Part shown: positions 22,842 to 32,600 of the stretch, piece after piece
Layout of the letters: every line of letters begins with the position of its first letter
How positions within the stretch are numbered: position 1 is the first letter of the stretch
Source: Ochotona curzoniae
Taxonomy: Eukaryota > Chordata > Mammalia > Lagomorpha > Ochotonidae
DNA length: 64,000 nucleotides
NCBI RefSeq assembly: GCF_017591425.1
Contig: NW_024467119.1
Location: 28,369,001-28,433,000 of the forward strand
Reading direction: 5' to 3'
Notes under the pieces: generated by a model
Told to the model about the DNA's origin: nothing
Databases searched by the model: none
The model's input: the letters and a program-made list of their open reading frames with translations, nothing else
Translations under genes and position numbers: made by a program

Positions 22842-23156
22842 GGAACCGGAACGATATGTTCCATCTCCGAGTGCCAGCATCCCATTGGGTGTCAGTTCAT
22901 GTTCTGGCTGTTCCACTTCCCATTAAGCTTCATATGTATGGCCTGGGAAAAGCAGATGAAGATGGTCCAAAAGTTTGGGCTCCTATACCTTCCTGAAAGA
23001 GCCAAAAGATGCTGCTGGTTCCTGGATTGTGGCTTCGGATCAGCGCAGCTGTGACCATTAATGAGTAACCTCCATTTTTTTTTCTTTGTCTTCCTTCTCT
23101 CTGTAAATCTGCTTTTCTAAAAAAAAAAAAAAAATCAACAAATCTTAAAAAAAAGA
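22842..23156 (+). mobile_element. C-type SINE, sense
   Basis: Sense body words GTTCCACTTCCCATTAAGC, GGCCTGGGAAAAGCAGATG and GGCTTCGGATCAGCGCAGC, ending TCTGTAAATCTGCTTTTC and a long A-run. The head is decayed. Confidence 0.8.
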
Positions 23157-23582
23157 AAAGGATGACATAGAGTACCAAACCTTTTCACACCTCATTCTGA
23201 ACCCTTACATTAGATGAGTCTAGAGATTCTTCATATAGAAATTCTTTGCCAGTCTTTTAAGTATCACAGGTAACTGTGTTGAAAATTCCATGTTCCTTCA
23301 TTTTTATTAACAGTGCATCTTCAGGCAACTTTAACACTCATGCTTAGCTTCTAATTCTGTGGAGTGGCTGTACTTGGACACTTCTGAAGATCTTTTCAAG
23401 TGTAAACACTGAAATTCAAACAGCATTATTCTCAAGTAAATAATCCACTTAAGCAATGTTGTATTTTTCAAAACAGAATACATTTTTGATGTGATGACTA
23501 ATCATGCGACAAATTTATCTTTTATTCTGTTCAGATAGACTTCAGTAATAAAAATCAAGATTTAAAGTGATAAAAGGCCAGG
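23157..23582. other. No recognised feature
   Basis: Unassigned sequence between two SINEs. It contains no coding frame of note. Confidence 0.5.
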
Positions 23583-23912
23583 GTTTTTTTGAAGATTTAC
23601 TTCAATTGCAAAGTCGGATATACATAGACAGGAGGAGAGACAGAGAGAAAGATCTTCTGTCTGATGATTCACTGTTGAAATGATCTCAATGGCCGGAGCT
23701 GCTCTGATTCAATGCCAGGAATCAGGAGCTCTTCCAGGTCTCCCACACGGGTGTAGGGTCCCAAGGCTTTGGGCCATCCTTGACTGCTTTCCCAGGCCAC
23801 AAGCAGGGAGTTGGATGGGAATCGGGGCTGCAGGGATTAGAACCGGCATCCATAGGTGACCTCAGTGCGTTCAAGGTGAGGACTTTAGTTGCTAGGCCAT
23901 CATGCTGGACCC
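23583..23912 (-). mobile_element. C-type SINE, antisense
   Basis: A full-length pika-type antisense copy: GAAGATTTACTTCAATTGC, GATCTTCTGTCTGATGATTC, CCCAAGGCTTTGGGCC, GGGATTAGAACCGGC and the head GGCCATCATGCTGGACCC. A possible short duplication GCCAGG is present on both sides. Confidence 0.9.
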
Positions 23913-24039
23913 AATGCCAGGATTTGAAGGTTTGTTTACCTAAATAGTTAAATGCATTTTTTAGAGTTCTGACCATGATGTATTTAACAGTGATTGCATA
24001 ATACTTCCGTAAGATAACCATATTTACTTGCAACCCCCC

Positions 24040-24660
24040 ATCACTGCACTCAGTTGCCCTTCTTCATTCCTTCCTCTTTTTCGTTAAATAATTTTTGCAA
24101 AAATATAAATTGTCTATGTTACAATCACAGGCTTAATTCACCACTAACCATAATCTAAAACAAGAAAAAGTCGTAAAGGTGTATCAACAAGGATGGAAAA
24201 CAATAATACATATCGCAAGATGTTCCTTTGATTTAGATTTTTTTGTATATAATTTTAAACATGATATTTGTCTTTTTGGGACTCACATCACAGAGCGTGA
24301 TGATTTCCAGTTCCATTGGTTTTCTCACATAACAACAGGATTCATTATTCTTATGAATATGAGTAGTATTCCATAAGGTATATATTTTCGCAGTACCACA
24401 TATTTATCCAATCATTACCTGATGTACATCAAGGTTAATTCATATCTTAGCTACTGTGAATTGAACTGATATAAATATGAGAAACAAAAGTCTTTCACAT
24501 GTTCACTTCATTTTGCTTGGGCAAATTTTCAGGAGGGAATGGCTGGGTAATAACATATATTTACTTTCAGATTTCTGACAAATTTCTGTACTGTCTTCTG
24601 TAATGGTTATCATAGCTTACATTCCCAGCAACAGAGCATTAGGTTATCTTTAATTCTACA
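24040..24660 (-). mobile_element. LINE-1, antisense: 3' UTR and ORF2 end
   Basis: Plus-strand words GAGTAGTATTCCATAAGG, ATTTATCCAATCATTACCTG and CATCTTAGCTACTGTGAATTG (approximate) are the antisense of the L1 ORF2 C-terminus and 3' UTR in lagomorphs. The element is cut at 24660 by another L1 fragment and resumes at 25908. The minus-strand ORF2 is broken. Confidence 0.8.
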
Positions 24661-25923
24661 GGAGAGACTCAAGATGGCAGAATAGGGTAAGGACATATTT
24701 AAATGGACGGAGAAACATTTAATCAGCATGAAGCACAGAGGACATATTTCAGGAAACAGGAAAGGAGAGAACAACAGCAGAGGGGTACCTGGAGACTGAC
24801 AGACACAGGAAAGCAGCGGGCACAGCAGTGTAGTGTTGCAGTGACTGATACTCCAGTGGCATTCAGCTAACGGCAATCTGAACTCCATCCACCAGCAGCT
24901 GGAACTCCACCTGCAACCAAGTGGGAAGGGACTTTCACACTGGGAGCTTGGGAAGTGAACCCAGACAAAGAACTGTCTGTCCTGCTGGTCCGTTTGATTT
25001 GACCAGCGGCAGAGACAGAGCAGCAGATCACAGACAGGCAGTGGCAGAACAGCGTGGATTTCACAGCCCAGTCAGCCCCCTAGAGCTGAATTGGGTGCCA
25101 TTTTGTGTAAGGAGGCAAAGACAGGGGAAGGGACTGAGCATACGCTGAGCTGGGAGTGAACTCATTTCTGACTTAGTGAACTGCATCAACATGGCATTCT
25201 ACGGGTTCCACCCTCAGATCTGACGGCCAGCAGATCAAGAACTCTAGTAGTTGTATGTCAGGCGCCATTTTGTACACTGTGGCAAAAGCTTAGTACCGCA
25301 GGGGACAACAGTGAACTGTGCATGTGCTGAACTTGTGAGAACTCACAGAGTTCAGTGTGTTGCACTGGTCCTGCAGGAAAATAATACCATCTGTGGCAGT
25401 GTACAGGTCAAAATAGGTCTCTGTGGCACCCAGACCTAACGTTCAACAGGTTCTGGCAAGATCAGCAACATCAACAACCTAGCTATATAGGACACCTGGT
25501 CTCAACCTAATCCTGGGACCTTCCCCAACTGAAAGTGGGAAGAAGATTGCAGAGACAACGGTGAAATCTCAGCATGGTATCACAGTAGGCAGAGATTGGT
25601 GAGCCAGGAGTTGGGGCTACAGAGTTCTTGGTGGAAATCTAACATAAAAACCCAGACCTGGAACTCACTGGAGGGAGTAGCACAATTGGCTGCAAGCAAA
25701 AAGTTGCGTACCAACTGCAATAAGTAAAATCAAACTGGAGGCCTGTGGGTGACACAGCTTAGAAACCTACCCCAAGGAGAAGACTCTGCTAACCAGAAGT
25801 ACAATGACCAAGAGCAAAAGAAGAGACAAAGGCACAATGAATATTACTGAAAACTCCCCTACAAAGGAGCAAAACCCTAGGCCAAACTCAGAGTTAACTG
25901 AGGAAGATATCTTTAATTCTACA
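24645..25923 (+). mobile_element. L1 5'-UTR/ORF1-start fragment with 16-bp duplication and no 3' end
   Basis: Perfect copies of TATCTTTAATTCTACA (24645-24660 and 25908-25923) flank 1,247 bp. It starts GGAGAGACTCAAGATGGCAG, the usual L1 transcription start, runs through a GC-richer 5' UTR, and reaches an ORF1 start at 25805. The predicted ORF1 N-terminus there is basic (MTKSKRRDKG...). The element then stops after GAGGAAGA, directly at the duplication. There is no ORF2, 3' UTR or poly(A) tail. The insertion splits an antisense L1. An internal-deletion explanation would need the real 3' end elsewhere, and none adjoins. Confidence 0.85.
24668..25275 (+). promoter_or_regulatory. L1 promoter region with YY1-like sites and a duplicated monomer
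   Basis: CAAGATGGC at 24669-24677 is a reverse YY1-type site (GCCATCTTG) at the L1 start, as in human L1. GGTGCCATTTTGT (about 25096) and GCGCCATTTTGT (about 25263) are two more GCCATTTTG sites about 167 bp apart, each followed by similar text (AACTGTGC/ACTGAGCAT, then CTCA...TTCAGTG). This suggests two diverged tandem 5'-UTR monomers. Confidence 0.5.
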
Positions 25924-26470
25924 ACTTTTCCAACATGAACTGTTTTTTGGGTCAAAGCCATTCTAACTGGTCTGAGAAGAAACCTCCATAATGGTTTTAT
26001 TTGCATTTCTCTGATTGGTAGTGATCTGAGCATTCTTCTATGTGTCTATAGGCCACATGCATTTTATCCTTTGAAAAATTCCTGTTCATTTTATTTACCC
26101 ATTTTCTAACTAGGTTGTTTTATTGTTGTTGGGTTTCTCGATCTCTTTATTGATCCCGTATATTAATCATTTATTGATTGCCTTAGTTACAAATGCTGTA
26201 TCCTATTGTGACAGTTGCCTCTTAACTTTGTTGAGGGTTCTCTTTGCAGTCCACCAGCTTCTAGGCTTTATGCAATCCCATGTATCTGTTATCACTTTAA
26301 TGAGCTGTGCTTCTGGAATCTTCTCTAAGACATCTTTGTCTACACCTGCATCTTGCAGAGTTCTGGTGATATTTTCCTCTAGCATTGTGATGGCTTTAGG
26401 TCACAGATTTAGTTTCAATAGCATGCTCCTTCTCTTTGTAAGTTGCAGGAGTCTTTGTTTAGATAGAAAG
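25924..26470 (-). pseudogene. LINE-1 ORF2 C-terminal remnant, antisense
   Basis: The antisense L1 resumes here. Minus-strand reading gives recognisable ORF2p C-terminal pieces: SLPIREMQIKP...RPVRMA near 25930-26030 and EENITRTLQDAGVDKDVLEK...WDCIKPRS near 26300-26385. Both match the conserved region after the reverse transcriptase. Frameshifts and the insertion at 24661-25907 disable it. Confidence 0.85.
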
Positions 26471-26786
26471 AGATAAATATGTTCTCCTTTTACGGGATTA
26501 TGTGAGATTCTGTAAGCCTGCTAGCCTTCTAGTCTGTCCTCTTCCTAAGGCACTATCACTAGTGTCAGGGACTGAATCTTACTTCAAAAGGACTTTTTTT
26601 CACTCAGAGTCCAGCTGTGAGAATCACTGGTGGTATCTTCATTCATTGCTGTGTTCTGTTTAATTGCATCTCTCCTATTTCTGTATATTTTCAAATGCAA
26701 ACATCTCTCCAACTCACTGCTGGAAATAGTCACTCTGATTTTTTTCTATCATCTTTCTGTGATCAGAAGTAGCGTGTGCTTTTCTT
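26471..26786. other. No recognised feature
   Basis: About 300 bp between the antisense L1 and a SINE that I cannot assign. The upstream copy of the SINE's duplication lies at 26771-26786. Confidence 0.5.
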
Positions 26787-27139
26787 CTTTTTTTTTTTAA
26801 AGATTTATTTATTTTTATTAGAAAGTCAGATATACAGAAGGGAGGAGAGACAGAGGGGAAGATCTTCCATCCGATGATTCACTCCCTAAGTGACTGCAAC
26901 AGCTGGTGCTGTGCTGATCCAAATCCAGGAGCCGGAAACTTCCTCCAGGTCTCCCATGTGGGTGCAGGATCCCAAGGCTTTGACCCATCCTCGACTGCTT
27001 TGCCAGGCCACAAGCAGGGATCTGGATGGGAAGCAGGGCTGCTAGGATTAGAACCGGCACCCATGTGGGATCCTGGAATGTACAAGGCGAGGGCTTTAGC
27101 CGTTAGGCCATTGCACCGGGCCCAGCATGTGTTTTTCTT
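26771..27139 (-). mobile_element. C-type SINE, antisense, with 16-bp target-site duplication
   Basis: AGCGTGTGCTTTTCTT (26771-26786) and AGCATGTGTTTTTCTT (27124-27139) flank a full-length antisense copy: T-run, AAAGATTTATTTATTTTTATTAG, GGGATTAGAACC-type box B, and the head GGCCATTGCACCGGGCCC. The 159-codon and 103-codon frames over it are SINE shadows. Confidence 0.9.
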
Positions 27140-27224
27140 ATTCAGCCATCTTAAGTTTCTTAAAATATGCCTTTTAAAAAAGTAGGGGCTAATGCTGTGT
27201 GGATCCCAGGCAGGCAGGTAGTGC

Positions 27225-29458
27225 CCAGGCTGCATGCCTGGGGTATTGCAAGAAGACCAGGCCTGGAGCTGCACTGATATTGGTGTGCATATGATGGTTG
27301 TGGATTGCCTTGGAAGGAGGTTGGGGATGTGTGAGAGAGGGGACAATTTGTAAAACACATTACAGGTAAAGAATCATTTTTGAGGGAGTTTCATGGACTG
27401 GGCCACTGCGATCGTAATTAAGCAAGGGGCTGAGACCTTGTAGATTGGAGGGGTGAGAGAGAGCCAGAAGACATGTCTGGGTCAGATTAGGACACCTGTC
27501 CATGTGGGAGGTCTGAACTGGGCTTACTGGCATTGATCACAGCACACTGGTATACATGAAACATAAGGCTGCCTAGCAGAACTAGGCCATAGCACCTGCC
27601 AGTGAGTGTTGGGAAAGGGGGTGGGCCATGTGAGGCTGTCATGACATTAACCAAGCACATGAAAATACTAGCTCTGGAGGCAAATTCTGTGGGGGATTTG
27701 TGGGTTCATCCTTGTGGGACTGCAATACTTCCTGGTTAGACATCTCACACTCACCAGCTGGAATGGGAATGGCAGACCCAGTTGGACATAGCTGCAGCAT
27801 TTCTTGGCATGTATGTGGGCTGAATCTTGGGGGTACACCAGACTGGGCTAGAGTCCAGCACCTGCCAGTGTCACAGGAGCCCAAGTGGATGTATGACAAG
27901 CAACGCCAGGCCATAGAGCTGGGTCTGGGGGTGGGTCAGTTGGGCTAGGCTGTAGCACTTACTAGTAAAAGCCAGAGCAAATATGGGCTGGTAGGGCAAG
28001 GTCACTGTATCTGCTAGTGAATGTTGGGACAGAAGCTGACTAAGTTAGGCTAGACCAAGCACCCACCGGTAAGCATGAGATTTGCAACTGTGAGGTGACC
28101 TGATGGAGGAGCTTGGGGCACTCCTCAGGATGCAGTTCCCACCGGTTAGCACGAGGGCCGAGGTTGGGATTACCCTAGATCAGGCTGGGTTGTGGTACCC
28201 ATCAGCATATGTGTGAGTCAAGGCTAGGGGTGAGCCAAGCTGGGCTAATTCACAGCACCCGCTAGCAGGTGTGAGAGACAGGACAGGGTGCAGGACAGTC
28301 CAGGTCGGCTCACAACACCAACCAATTTACATTAGGACTAGAACTCAGAACAGGTAAGAGGAGCCAGGCTGCAGTACCTAACAGTGAATGCCGAGGTAAG
28401 GCAGGCCATGCTAGACTGGGCCGCAGCACCCACCAGCATACACAAGACCCCAGGCCAGGGGCAAGCCTGGTAGGGACATTGTATGGGCTTCTGTAGTGAG
28501 TGACTTCTGTTAGTGAGAGTGAGAGCTGGGACTTGGGGCAGACGAGGCTGGGCAGTACTACAATACCCAGTTGCCTGTAGGTGAGCTGGGTCTGGGAGAG
28601 AGATGGCCAGAGCTAGGCTACCACAAACATTGGTGCATGCATGAGCCAGAATAAGTGCAGGTTGGTTGTGCTTTGCCTCAGTATCCAGCAGCAACTGCTA
28701 GTTGTGTTAGACTAGACTGCAGTACCACATGGAAAGTGTAAGATCTGAGGCTGGGAAAGGGCCTTGCAGAGAAACTGTGGGCACTGTTCTTCTGGGCTAC
28801 AGCTCCCACTCATGAGCATAAGAACGAGGGCTGGCGTAGGCTTGATCAACCAAGGTGCAGCACCTATGGCATACATGTGGGCTAGATAGTGGGTTTCAGT
28901 TGGGTAGAGCTAGGCTGCAGCACCCATCAATATGTACAAGACCCATAAAGGATGTGGGAAGAACAATACCAGTCTTTTATACATATCAGCGTGCACAGGA
29001 AGCACGGCTGGGTGCAGGCCTTGTGGGGTTACTGGAGGCCACCCAGACTAGGCTGTAGTTCCCACTGGTGTGTGTGAGGGCTAGGGCTAGTGCGTGATGT
29101 GCAGGGTTAGGATTGGCCACAACATCCATTGGTTTGTGTATTAGATGGGGCTGGGAATAGAACTGACTGGGTTCTAATGGAACTGACAACCAGCATTGTG
29201 TGTTGGTTGATGCAGGTAATGAACAAAGCCAGAGCCCACACTGGCTGACACACAGGAATCAGGTCTGGGGTCACCTCAGGCAAAATTTCTTAGGTGACTT
29301 CCAACCAGACTGCTGGACTCAAAACTCCAATCACATGGAAAATCACACAATTTGTGTTCTGACCTTAGGATGCATAAATCAGAACTGGACCTCCTCATTT
29401 GCTGATACCTGTGCAATGGACAGCAGGCCCAGATGCTCATGACAGCCAATTCATTGAG
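27225..29458 (+). repeat. Degenerate GC-rich tandem array, unit about 60 bp (about 35 units)
   Basis: Variants of one phrase recur throughout: GCTGGGCTGCAGCACCCACC, AGCATGTGTGAG and GCCAGGGCTGGG. Successive unit anchors fall at 28141, 28201, 28261, 28321 and 28381, exactly 60 bp apart. Elsewhere the spacing is about 51-76 bp. Units differ widely, so the array is old or fast-decaying. It is followed by the 3' block also seen in the A-tailed retroposon at 18450, so it is probably the internal VNTR of that retroposon, or the 3' UTR of a lagomorph L1. Frames such as the 118-codon one at 28338 are by-products. Confidence 0.85.
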
Positions 29459-29690
29459 GCCTGCAGAGGACATTGATCATCACATCAAGAGGACAGAGGA
29501 CAGAACAAATTGGGCAATTCTCTTGGCCAAGTTGTGACAGTAAGTGCTTGGGTAAGTGGCACTCTAAAGACCTTGGAAAGATTTCCTCAACCTTGGAGCA
29601 ACAAAACCAACAGCATCTCAGAACTACTGAAATCACTTAAACAATACTCTCAGCACATTCCCTACATTGGGGATCCTAAGATAATATTCA
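29459..29690 (+). mobile_element. 3' block of the array-bearing retroposon
   Basis: GCCTGCAGAGGACA, AGAACAAATTGGGCAA and CTCAGAACTACTGAAATC match, in order, the element at 18450-18935. The A tail is not seen here. Instead the sequence runs into a large inverted repeat, so the 3' end has been rearranged. Confidence 0.7.
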
Positions 29691-29852
29691 GTGTCTGTCC
29701 CCCATCTCTGGGTATTGATGTGTTTCGGCTGCTGGAAATGATCCCCACTTCCATTTTTTTTCTTCCATATTAGAGGTGAGGGAGGGAAGCGGGGATCATT
29801 TCCAGCAGCTGAACCACATCAGTCCCCAGAGATGGGGGACAGACACTTAATA
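29685..29852. repeat. Inverted repeat, 68-bp arms, 32-bp loop
   Basis: Arm 1 (29685-29752) includes TGTCTGTCCCCCATCTCTGG and GCTGCTGGAAATGATCCCC. Arm 2 (29785-29852) is its reverse complement with roughly seven mismatches. The loop is T-rich. The two arms are much more alike than the surrounding array units are to each other, which points to a recent inverted duplication of the retroposon's end. Confidence 0.9.
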
Positions 29853-29861
29853 CCATCCAGT

Positions 29862-29995
29862 TGCTGCAGCCATTAGGGTGGTGAACTTGTGGATGAAAGA
29901 CCTCTTTCTCGCTCTCACTCCCTCCCCTTGCCTTTTCTTTGTAAATCTGCCTTTCAAATTAAAGAAAAAAAATCTAAAATAAAGAAAAGTAGCTT
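29862..29995 (+). mobile_element. C-type SINE 3' fragment, sense
   Basis: It begins GTTGCTGCAGCCATTAGGG and carries the typical GATGAAAGACCTCTTTCTCG, CTCCCTCCCC and GTAAATCTGCCTTTCAAATTAAAG tail. Only the 3' third is present, starting just after the inverted repeat. Confidence 0.75.
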
Positions 29996-30035
29996 TTTTG
30001 CTTGTGTCATGAATTGGTGGGTAAATTTTTGCCAT

Positions 30036-30325
30036 TACTACCTTCCATTCCATATGGGAATTGCCTTACATCCCTGCTGCTCCACTTCTAATCCAGTTAT
30101 GTACCTGGGAAAGCAACAAAAGATGACCCAATTGTTTAAGCCTGCACCCACGTTGAAATCCTAGAAGATCCTGGCTTTGGCTTTCCACAGGCCTACCTAT
30201 GGCCATTATAGGTGTTTCAGGAATGAACCAGTAGATAGAAGATCTCTCTCTCTCTCTCTTTCTCTTAAAACTTTTTTTCAAATAAATAAAATTGAAAACA
30301 AAACAAAACAAAACAAAACAAACAA
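30036..30325 (+). mobile_element. C-type SINE, sense, ending in (AAAAC)n
   Basis: CCTGCTGCTCCACTTCTAATCC, CTGGGAAAGCAACAAAAGATG and GAATGAACCAGTAGATAGAAG are diverged body words. The pyrimidine tract is (CT)n and the tail AAATAAATAAAATTG runs into about six AAAAC units (30296-30325), a microsatellite grown from the SINE tail. Confidence 0.75.
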
Positions 30326-30341
30326 GCAAAACGCTATCAGT

Positions 30342-30623
30342 TCAGGGTAGGTGTTTGGTCTAATAGTTAATGACCGTATCCCATGTATGAGTTTCTGGTT
30401 TCAAGTCCCAGTTTCGCTCCTTATCCCCACTTTCTATTTTTAAATGTGCAGCCAGAGAGGTAATGGGCAATGACTCAAATAATTGCATCTTTGCCACCTA
30501 CTTTGCTGACCTTAAGTTGGTTCTGTGGCTTCCTAGCTTTAGCCTGACCCAATGCCAGCATTTGCAGATATAAGGAGAAAACCAGTGGAGAGATGTTCTC
30601 CATCTCTCAAATAAATAAAAATG
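30342..30623 (+). mobile_element. C-type SINE, old, sense
   Basis: GGTAGGTGTTTGGTCTAATAG (head), GTTTCAAGTCCCAG (box B region), CTAGCTTTAGCCTGACCC and the tail CAAATAAATAAAAATGC fit the older CSINE2-like layout. It is strongly diverged. Confidence 0.6.
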
Positions 30624-31404
30624 CAATAGAAAAGAAGTTCAGAGGAAATTTAAATTAAGATACAATTTTGTTGGTGTGCAAAAATTGTAAAATCCACATT
30701 TTTTTTTTCATAATACTTGAACTTCTGGAAGAGCCTTCATACTGTTGTTGGCATTCTACAACCATTTTTAGATCATTCGTTATTTGATATCCCATTGGAA
30801 ACTGAGTTTGTGAAGAGAAATGTTTGCAGATCTTCAAACTGAGAAATATTTGCTACAGAGCTCATTAAATTGTATTGTGAGTAATGTCTTCAGCAAGGAC
30901 ATTTGTAGAAACCATCCAGTTATCTTTCTTTTAAGAATTCTTACTATCTATCTACTTAATAATCCTGTACTTTCCAGCATACATCTGTTTTTCTAACCTT
31001 TTAATTAGATTTTAGAATAATACAGGATAATTTGAATCAACATAAAATCAATGCATGTTATTGTGTATCATACAGGATGTATGTCAGCCTAGCAATTAGA
31101 ATGGTGGTTGGTGTTTTACATTAAAGAAATGAAAAATGTTTAGAATAAATTAACTAGTATAATGGCACTGGTTTGACAATATTTTTTAACACCTTCTCAA
31201 TTATGTTCTGCCTGCTTTTAGAGTTTTCTATGAGAAACCTAGTAGATCTGTTAGTATGAACGTAACACGAAAAATCTAATTATCAATTAAATTCCAAGTG
31301 TACCCAGCAACTAATGTTGGGTTATGGTGCTCAACAGGAGGATTATTTGTCTTGTGCTTTTCCATGTAGAGCATTACATCAGATCATTACAAAAAGTTGG
31401 CAGA
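30624..31404. other. No recognised feature
   Basis: AT-rich unassigned sequence. No repeat signature or coding frame. Confidence 0.5.
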
Positions 31405-31730
31405 GGGGCCTTACATGTTTTCCTAGTGGCTAAAATCCTCGCCTTGTACTCCTGGGATCTCACATGGGTGCCAGTTCGTATCCTGGCTGCTCCAGTTCCC
31501 ATCCAGCTCCCTGCTTGTGGCCTGAGAAAGCAGTCAAGGATGGTTCAAAGCCTTGGGACCTACACTCCAGTAGGAGACTCAGAAAAAGTTCCTGGCTCCT
31601 GGCTTCGGATCAGCCCAGCCCTAGCCATTGCAGCCACTTGGAGAGTGAATCAGTGGATGGAAGATTTCTCTGTCTCTTCTTTACTCTGAAATCTGACCTT
31701 TCAATAAAAATAAACAAACTTTAAAATTTA
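31405..31730 (+). mobile_element. C-type SINE, sense
   Basis: Full-length: head GGGGCCTTACATGTTTTCCTAG, TTCCCATCCAGCTCCCTGC, CAAAGCCTTGGGACC, GGCTTCGGATCAGCCCAGCC and a tail of CAATAAAAATAAACAAAC. The 121-codon frame through it is a SINE shadow. Confidence 0.9.
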
Positions 31731-32386
31731 AATGAATAAATTTAAATAAAAATAAATATTAAGATAACTTGGCTGAAATTTTTGATTAAAAAAATTATTT
31801 TTGTATGAAACATTTTGAAATTTAGACCAAGTTTTCTCATAATTATGGAGAAAATGCAATAATAAGGACCTTGTAGAAGGCCCCTCATATGCATGGATTT
31901 CAACAATTTTTACAAAATAAATTTCTTTCAAATATATTTACATGATACATTAGAAATAACTTTGTGTGTGTCCCTCTAGTTAACATATTATATATCAAAT
32001 GTGGCATGCTTGCCAATGTGTCTAAAACTTACAAATCATGGCACTTATTTCTTTTACTGTTAGGAACCACATGGAATACTCAAAAATAAGGCGAAGAAGT
32101 TGAAACGATTATACATAGCTAGATGCTACTCATTTTATCTCGGGAAATTAAATTTGAGGTGATGTGGACTTATGCTGCGATATCAAGTGTACTTTTTGGT
32201 GTATAGTTCTTCCGGAAAGGAGAATGCTTTTTGCTTTACTTTAGTATAATTGTTCTTTGAAATGAGAATTTACTTTGAGTTGTTATGAATTGTATATGAT
32301 ATACCCTCTCTATATTTGTTAATATTTAATCCATTTTGTTTTAATTGGCTTCAGCTGTGTTTGTCACGCATAAGACTTCATCAGTA
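31731..32386. other. No recognised feature
   Basis: Very AT-rich, unassigned sequence leading to the MITE at 32387. Confidence 0.5.
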
Positions 32387-32600
32387 TACAAGGTGACTTC
32401 AAAAGATCTGTAGAAATTGTAATGAAAAGATAAATATATTTTGGTACAGAGTAATTGGAATTCTATGCACAGTTTTGAACAGTACACATTACCATGAATT
32501 TTTTCAAGAACAGTTTTATATGTGAGTTCAAATTTTTTTGCACTGAAATCAATTTATCTTTTAATACCATTTTCCAAAGCCTTTTGAATCACCCTTTTTA
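32387..32600. mobile_element. Mariner-like MITE with long terminal inverted repeats and TA target
   Basis: The left end (CAAGGTGACTTCAAAAG...GAAAAGATAAATATATTTTGG) and the reverse complement of the right end (AAAGGGTGATTCAAAAGG...AAAAGATAAATTGATTTCAG) agree over about 60 bp. TA dinucleotides at 32387-32388 and 32599-32600 bound it. The length of about 210 bp, long inverted repeats, no coding capacity and TA target are typical of non-autonomous Tc1/mariner elements. I cannot name the family. Confidence 0.8.

Noticed and set aside
26879..27358. 159-codon minus-strand frame with Pro/Trp-rich text
   Set aside because: The sequence GSNPSSPASHPDPCLWPGKA is the recurrent C SINE translation seen at many SINE copies.
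28338..28694. 118-codon frame in the GC-rich array
   Set aside because: GC-rich tandem units rarely contain stops in some frames; unit-to-unit variation shows no codon-level constraint by eye.
27225..29458. CRISPR-like or centromeric satellite array
   Set aside because: Units are diverged and GC-rich with irregular length and no unique spacers; the genome is mammalian and the array ends in a retroposon 3' block.
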